Of a DNA stretch of 16,549 bases, positions 13,481-16,549 are shown one piece after another. Made by a program: the position numbers and the translations under genes. The first letter of the stretch is position 1, and each line of letters starts with the position of its first letter. The stretch lies in the NCBI GenBank assembly GCA_018262455.1, contig JAGSPR010000300.1, forward strand, positions 1 through 16,549. Reading direction: 5' to 3'. This stretch comes from Deltaproteobacteria bacterium (GTDB lineage Bacteria; Myxococcota; Polyangia; Haliangiales; Haliangiaceae). The notes beneath the pieces are model-generated. The model was not told the origin of the DNA. It ran no database searches and worked only from the letters and a program-made list of their open reading frames with translations.

Positions 13481-13602
13481 TTCACGGTCGAGGTGGAGAT
13501 TCCTCAACCACGGGTTGACGGGGCCCGGAGCGTTAGTCGTGAGAGCCGCGTTACCGATCTGACAGCGAGAGCGCACCCGGGTGGCTGTCGATCACGATGG
13601 GC

Positions 13603-13630
13603 TTGACACGTTCGGAGCGCGCGCTCAGTG
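13603..13630 (+). promoter_or_regulatory. Candidate sigma-70-type promoter of the 410-residue lipoprotein gene
   Basis: A perfect TTGACA (-35) sits at 13603-13608. At the right distance is only a poor -10 match (TCAGTG, 13625-13630, 16-bp spacer). The translation start follows at 13658. The assignment is based on the -35 alone; the rest of the 277-bp gap upstream contains the palindrome cluster and no gene. Confidence 0.35.
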
Positions 13631-13657
13631 TCCGCGCACCTCGGAGCAAAGAGCCTT

Positions 13658-14890
13658 ATGAATCACCTGGTTTGTTTGATCATGATCGGCGTTGTGGGTG
13701 CGGCGGCGTGTGGTGGCACCGACGGCAAGCAAGACATCTCACAGGCGCCGTTCGATCTCGAAACCGAGGGCAAGGACGATAGCCCCCGGTTTCCGTCCAA
13801 GGGCGGCGACTTGCGGATCGCAGAGCTCGAGACCGGGTCGTTCACCGCGACGCGTGGGTTCATCGGCTACGAGATCCGACTCGAGGCCGGCATCGTCGAC
13901 ATCGATCTGACGGGAGACGACGACACGATCGTGTACCTGTTCGGCCCCAAGAAGCCGAATGGCAAGTACGCGCGGTACGCGGCGGCCTTCAACGACGATG
14001 TCGATCCGGGCGCGAACCTCAACTCTCATGTCGTCTTCTCGGTCCCGACGGCGGGCATGTACCGGATCGTGGTGTCGACCTACGACAACTGGCTCGAGTA
14101 CCCGGTCCACGTCAGCCGCGGCGACTACCGGCTGATCGTGAAGTGCCAGGGCGGCGTGTTCGGCGCGTGTGGGCCGGCGGTGTCGGACCTGGGCGGCGCG
14201 TGCTGGGAAGACACCGACTGTCTGAGCGGCGAGGACAAGCCGCTGCACTGCGAGGGTGAGGTGACGTGTCTGCCGGGCACCCAGTGCCTGTTCGTGCGAC
14301 AGGGTACGTGCGTCGAGGACTACACGTGGATGACGTACGCGGCGAAGCAGTGCTCGAACCCGTGGAGCCAGACGGTCGTGTCCCCCGAGGAGGCGAGCCA
14401 GTTCGCGAGCGCCGAGTACGCGCAGCTCGTCAAGCACTACGCCGGATTCGGGATCGTGCTCGACGAGGTGGGCGCGCTCACGCCGTCGGAGCCGTCGGTG
14501 CACTGCCTCGCGTGTGGCTGCGCGCGCGGCGACCTCCTCACGATCAAGGTGAAGACGCCCCTGGCCGCGGTGCTGGCCAACGAGCACGGCTGGATCTACT
14601 CGAGCGTGGCGCCGCCGTCGATGGGCCTCTCGCCGCGGCAGTGCGGCACGAACCCGTGGCAGACCGCGCCGGCGGCCGACGAGGGAGCCGAGCTCGAGCT
14701 CGTCGACACCTGGCTGGCGGGGCTGGCGGCGAAGGTCAACCTGCGCGGCTTCGCGTCACCGGTGCAGCAGGTCCCGGCGTGCTCGGCCTGCTCGTGTGCG
14801 CGCGGCGACCGGCTGATCGCGTTTCCGGTGGATCAGGAGAGCGCCGGCCGGCTGTCGGCCGAGGGCTTCTCGGATCTCCAGGTGCCTTGA
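13658..14890 (+). CDS. Lipoprotein with PPC-like domain and duplicated Cys-rich CxACxCARGD module
   Basis: A 410-residue protein from the ATG at 13658, with GGAG at 13643-13646 as ribosome site. The signal ends in GAAAC with the lipid Cys at 18. Residues 60-162 (ETGSFTATRGFIGYEI ... DIDLTGDDDTIVYLF ... MYRIVVSTYDN ... YRLIVKC) have the beta-sandwich pattern of bacterial pre-peptidase C-terminal (PPC)-type domains. Residues 163-220 are Cys-rich (C163, C171, C182, C188, C198, C204, C210 and C218) and probably disulfide-bonded. The C-terminal half holds two related modules, about 232-313 and 329-406. Each starts with a Cys and then NPW, and has an acidic helix, a CxACxCARGD motif (283-292; 375-384) and a hydrophobic strand. 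The function is unknown; metal binding or disulfide knots are possible. It is probably surface-exposed, since the residue after the lipid Cys is Gly rather than Asp. Confidence 0.82.
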   Translation: MNHLVCLIMIGVVGAAACGGTDGKQDISQAPFDLETEGKDDSPRFPSKGGDLRIAELETGSFTATRGFIGYEIRLEAGIVDIDLTGDDDTIVYLFGPKKPNGKYARYAAAFNDDVDPGANLNSHVVFSVPTAGMYRIVVSTYDNWLEYPVHVSRGDYRLIVKCQGGVFGACGPAVSDLGGACWEDTDCLSGEDKPLHCEGEVTCLPGTQCLFVRQGTCVEDYTWMTYAAKQCSNPWSQTVVSPEEASQFASAEYAQLVKHYAGFGIVLDEVGALTPSEPSVHCLACGCARGDLLTIKVKTPLAAVLANEHGWIYSSVAPPSMGLSPRQCGTNPWQTAPAADEGAELELVDTWLAGLAAKVNLRGFASPVQQVPACSACSCARGDRLIAFPVDQESAGRLSAEGFSDLQVP

Positions 14891-14938
14891 CCCGCTGCGG
14901 GAACGGCCCTTGACTCTCCGCTTGGGGGAGACTTGACG
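14887..14938 (+). promoter_or_regulatory. Three TTGAC elements at exact 23-bp spacing
   Basis: TTGAC occurs at 14887, 14910 and 14933, each preceded by C, at exactly 23-bp intervals. The first overlaps the stop codon of the lipoprotein gene. The third, TTGACG (14933-14938), could act as a -35 box with TACGTA (14954-14959) downstream, but the coding start is about 120 bp further on. The set could instead be repeated regulator sites. Nothing else supports either reading. Confidence 0.3.
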
Positions 14939-15059
14939 GTGCCATGGCGATGTTACGTATTGGCGAGTTCTCGAGGGCGCAGGTGGGCTGGTCGCGTACA
15001 GCGGTGCCGACATGCAGCCGGAAGCTCGCAAACCGCTGCAGCGCGCGACCCCAGCCGAG

Positions 15060-15073
15060 TATCATGGGACGAC
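15060..15073 (+). promoter_or_regulatory. Candidate -10 box 8 nt before the LamG gene GTG
   Basis: TATCAT (15060-15065) ends 8 nt before the GTG at 15074, the same geometry as at the kinase gene. Transcription would start at the GTG and give a leaderless mRNA. There is no convincing -35 box. Confidence 0.4.
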
Positions 15074-15109
15074 GTGCGGTGGATCTGGGACGACGTGCGG
15101 TGGATCTGG
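15065..15109 (+). repeat. 21-bp tandem duplication that includes the start codon
   Basis: The unit at 15065-15085 (begins tgggacgacgtgcgg) is repeated without mismatch at 15086-15106, followed by the first three bases (tgg) of a third copy. Each copy contains an in-frame GTG (15074 and 15095). The duplication adds seven residues to the N-terminus of the lipoprotein signal. Confidence 0.95.
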
Positions 15110-15739
15110 TGTTGGCTCGCCATGCTCGGGGGATGCCAGTTCCAACCCGGCGTTGCCGCCAACGCCGACGACGCCGCCAACGCTGGCGATGCCGACATCG
15201 ATACGCCGACAGGCGAACCCATGATCGATGGCGTGGCCGTCACGCCGTTCTGCGACCCCACCGATCTGAACCTCGTGGTCTGCTACCCGTTCGAGGGCAG
15301 CGCCGAAGACGCGTCGGCCAACCACCTCGCCCCCACGACCACCGACGTAGCGTTCGTCGCCGGCAAGGTCGGGATGGCGATGCAGTTCGGCCCGACGAGC
15401 GCCGCGGATGTTCCCGACAACCTCCTGTTCGACGTCACCGCGCTGACGATCGAGGCGTGGATCCGACCCACCCAGATTCCGGGCGCGGGACAGCGCGCAG
15501 GCATCGTCGATAACGACGGGCAATACGGATTCTTCCTCCACGACAGCGGCGAGCTGCAGTGCACCTCCGGGGGCCCAGGCAGACTACCTTGGACTGGTCC
15601 AACACCTCCTCGGGCCTACTCATCCGCGGTTACCCACACCGCTCTACACGACAGATGTTTCGCGAACAGCTTGCGACGGTCGTCGGAGTTTGGCTCACTG
15701 GCAAGTAGTGCGCAGTGGTCTGCCGGCGGGGGGAGCTGA
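15074..15739 (+). CDS. Lipoprotein with truncated LamG/concanavalin-like domain
   Basis: 221 residues from the GTG at 15074; a GTG at 15095 is an equal in-frame alternative created by the 21-bp duplication and gives 214 residues. The signal ends in LGGC (lipid Cys 21 in the longer form), and an acidic Asp/Ala spacer follows. From about residue 66, 'LVVCYPFEGSAEDASANHL ... GKVGMAMQF ... LTIEAWIRP ... YGFFLHDSGELQC' is the start of a LamG/concanavalin-A-like lectin or glucanase fold, as seen in many secreted myxobacterial proteins. The similarity stops at about residue 167 (near 15575). The last 50 residues (from PGRLPW) are Pro/Ser/Arg-rich and look out of frame. Half of the usual LamG domain is missing, so this is likely a truncated gene whose product may not fold. 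A coding-like stretch in another frame overlaps its 3' end. Confidence 0.6.
   Translation: MRWIWDDVRWIWCWLAMLGGCQFQPGVAANADDAANAGDADIDTPTGEPMIDGVAVTPFCDPTDLNLVVCYPFEGSAEDASANHLAPTTTDVAFVAGKVGMAMQFGPTSAADVPDNLLFDVTALTIEAWIRPTQIPGAGQRAGIVDNDGQYGFFLHDSGELQCTSGGPGRLPWTGPTPPRAYSSAVTHTALHDRCFANSLRRSSEFGSLASSAQWSAGGGS
15586..15708 (+). pseudogene. Coding-like remnant in another frame behind the LamG fragment
   Basis: In the frame beginning ACC TTG GAC at 15586 I read TLDWSNTSSGLLIRGY, then PHRSTRQMFREQLATVVGVW and LTGK, ending at TAG 15706-15708. It mixes aromatic, aliphatic and charged residues like a real protein end, and about 70% of its codons end in G or C, against about half in the LamG frame over the same DNA. 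It has no start. It could be the real continuation of the LamG protein after an indel near the ggggg run at 15569-15573, or the tail of another gene joined by a deletion. I do not recognise the family. Confidence 0.4.
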
Positions 15740-15755
15740 GCTCGGTCAGCTCGTG

Positions 15756-16514
15756 ATGGCGCGGCCTCGGCTTGCGATCGTGGTCCGATGCGCCCTCGTC
15801 GCGTGGATCGCGAGCGGTTGTGGACGCATCGGCTTCGACGCGATCTCGGACCCAACCCAGACTTCGGACGCGACCGGTGACGCGACCGGTGACGCGATCA
15901 CGATTGGCACGATCGCATTCGTGCAGGCGGGCCCCGTCGTCGTCATCGGCAGCGGTCCGATCACGGTCACGCTGCCCGCGCCGAGCACGGCGGGCACGCT
16001 GCTCGTCGCGACCATCGCCACCAACAGCGTCAGCCCGATCGGTCTGCCCGCTTCGTGGACGACGGCCGCGTCTGTGATGACGAGTGGAGCGTGCGCGGTG
16101 GCGCTCGCCTTCGAGGCCAACAATCCAGGAAACCTCACCAGCTTCACCTTCACCGTGAATGGTCCGATGGTGGGCCAGGTCACCGAGTGGTCCGGCGTCT
16201 CGGCGACCTCCCCACTGGACGCCACCGGCACGCAAAGCGGCACGTCGCCGTCCACCTCCCAGCCGGTCCAGACGACCAGCTCGACGCTCGCGGCCGCCGA
16301 GCTCGGGGTGAGCGTGTTCTGCGCAGACGTCAACATGCCGACGTACACACCAGAGAGTGGCTGGACGAATCTGGGCAATCACAGCGACAGCTCGGCCTTC
16401 CCCTCCTTCACCAGCGACTTCGCGCTCGACCTCCCGATCGGCGTGGTCAGCGAGACGCAGACGAGCAGCCGGTCCGCGAAGTACGCCTCGGCCCTCGCGA
16501 CGTTTCGGCCATGA
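15756..16514 (+). CDS. Thr/Ser-rich beta-type lipoprotein of unknown function
   Basis: 252 residues from the ATG at 15756. The signal ends in IASGC (lipid Cys 22) and continues RIGFDAI; the 'CGRIGFD' N-terminus is common in myxobacterial surface lipoproteins (my recollection, not a search). A spacer rich in Asp, Ala, Thr and Gly carries a 12-bp tandem repeat. The rest (about 47-252) is rich in Thr, Ser, Ala, Val and Gly, with short strands such as GTLLVATIATNSV, VALAFEANNPG, FTFTVNGPMVGQVTEWSGV and AAELGVSVFC. This suggests a beta-sandwich like those of adhesive or carbohydrate-binding secreted proteins, but I cannot name a family. The C-terminus (YASALATFRP) is natural. The open frame starts at 15690, but only the inner ATG places the lipobox correctly. 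A 7-bp inverted repeat lies between a G-rich sequence (15728-15735) and the ATG. After the stop, 16515-16549 shows nothing. Confidence 0.78.
   Translation: MARPRLAIVVRCALVAWIASGCGRIGFDAISDPTQTSDATGDATGDAITIGTIAFVQAGPVVVIGSGPITVTLPAPSTAGTLLVATIATNSVSPIGLPASWTTAASVMTSGACAVALAFEANNPGNLTSFTFTVNGPMVGQVTEWSGVSATSPLDATGTQSGTSPSTSQPVQTTSSTLAAAELGVSVFCADVNMPTYTPESGWTNLGNHSDSSAFPSFTSDFALDLPIGVVSETQTSSRSAKYASALATFRP
15867..15899 (+). repeat. 12-bp tandem repeat in the lipoprotein spacer
   Basis: The unit gacgcgaccggt occurs at 15867-15878 and 15879-15890, with a partial third copy from 15891. It encodes Asp-Ala-Thr-Gly repeats next to the lipid anchor and keeps the frame. Confidence 0.85.
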
Positions 16515-16549
16515 CCTCGTCGTGCCTCGACCTGGATCACGAAGCACGC

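Noticed and set aside
13381..13485. Longer start (GTG 13485) for the barrel-like protein
   Set aside because: Would put 35 Arg-rich residues before the signal core and make the palindrome cluster coding; no ribosome site favours it.
11824..13518. Plus-strand 564-codon frame over two genes
   Set aside because: Overlaps the 11706 gene in a poorer frame and is antisense to the barrel-like gene; composition is Ser/Arg-rich without motifs.

Overview
The window is about 16.5 kb of very GC-rich DNA with strong G/C bias at third codon positions. It is dense with exported proteins and lipoproteins, and it carries a Hanks-type Ser/Thr kinase, an FHA/TonB-like (GltG/AgmX-type) protein and an ECF sigma/anti-sigma pair. 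This mix, including a lipoprotein with the N-terminal 'CGRIGFD' motif, points to a predatory or gliding Myxococcota (Deltaproteobacteria sensu lato), perhaps the Haliangium/Kofleriaceae side. The lineage is inferred from gene style, not from a marker gene. No tRNA, rRNA, insertion sequence, prophage or CRISPR array was seen.

Layout. (1) 1-1909, minus strand: a tightly overlapping four-gene operon that runs off the left edge. It encodes a membrane-anchored His/Asp/Glu-rich protein, a small single-span membrane protein, an ApbE-type flavin transferase without a signal peptide, and the N-terminus of a ferric-reductase-like haem membrane protein. Together they suggest an envelope metal/flavin redox system. 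(2) 2076-2492, minus: a small secreted protein. (3) 2634-5105, plus: an exported protein, an ECF sigma factor and a ZAS-type anti-sigma factor with FecR-like and TPR-like parts, probably one operon. (4) 5220-11583, minus: a VWA-domain lipoprotein, a membrane Ser/Thr kinase with a TPR-like C-terminus (interrupted by a frameshift), and a 727-residue FHA + TonB-C (AgmX/PglI) protein. The kinase and the FHA protein are a natural phospho-signalling pair. (5) 11706-12395, plus: an unrecognised cytoplasmic protein. (6) 12430-13380, minus: a probable outer-membrane barrel protein, with a cluster of palindromes upstream of it. (7) 13658-16514, plus: three lipoproteins. The first has a PPC-like domain and an internally duplicated Cys-rich module. 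The second has a truncated LamG domain and a duplicated start region. The third is Thr/Ser-rich and beta-type.

The points most worth a second look are: the kinase frame break at a TGA-C, the kinase and LamG genes that look leaderless (a -10 box exactly 8 nt before a GTG), the duplicated CxACxCARGD module, the 21-bp duplication that copied a start codon, the out-of-frame coding-like scar after the LamG fragment, and the nested 22-bp palindrome at 13459-13480. No complete novel defence or biosynthetic system is evident.
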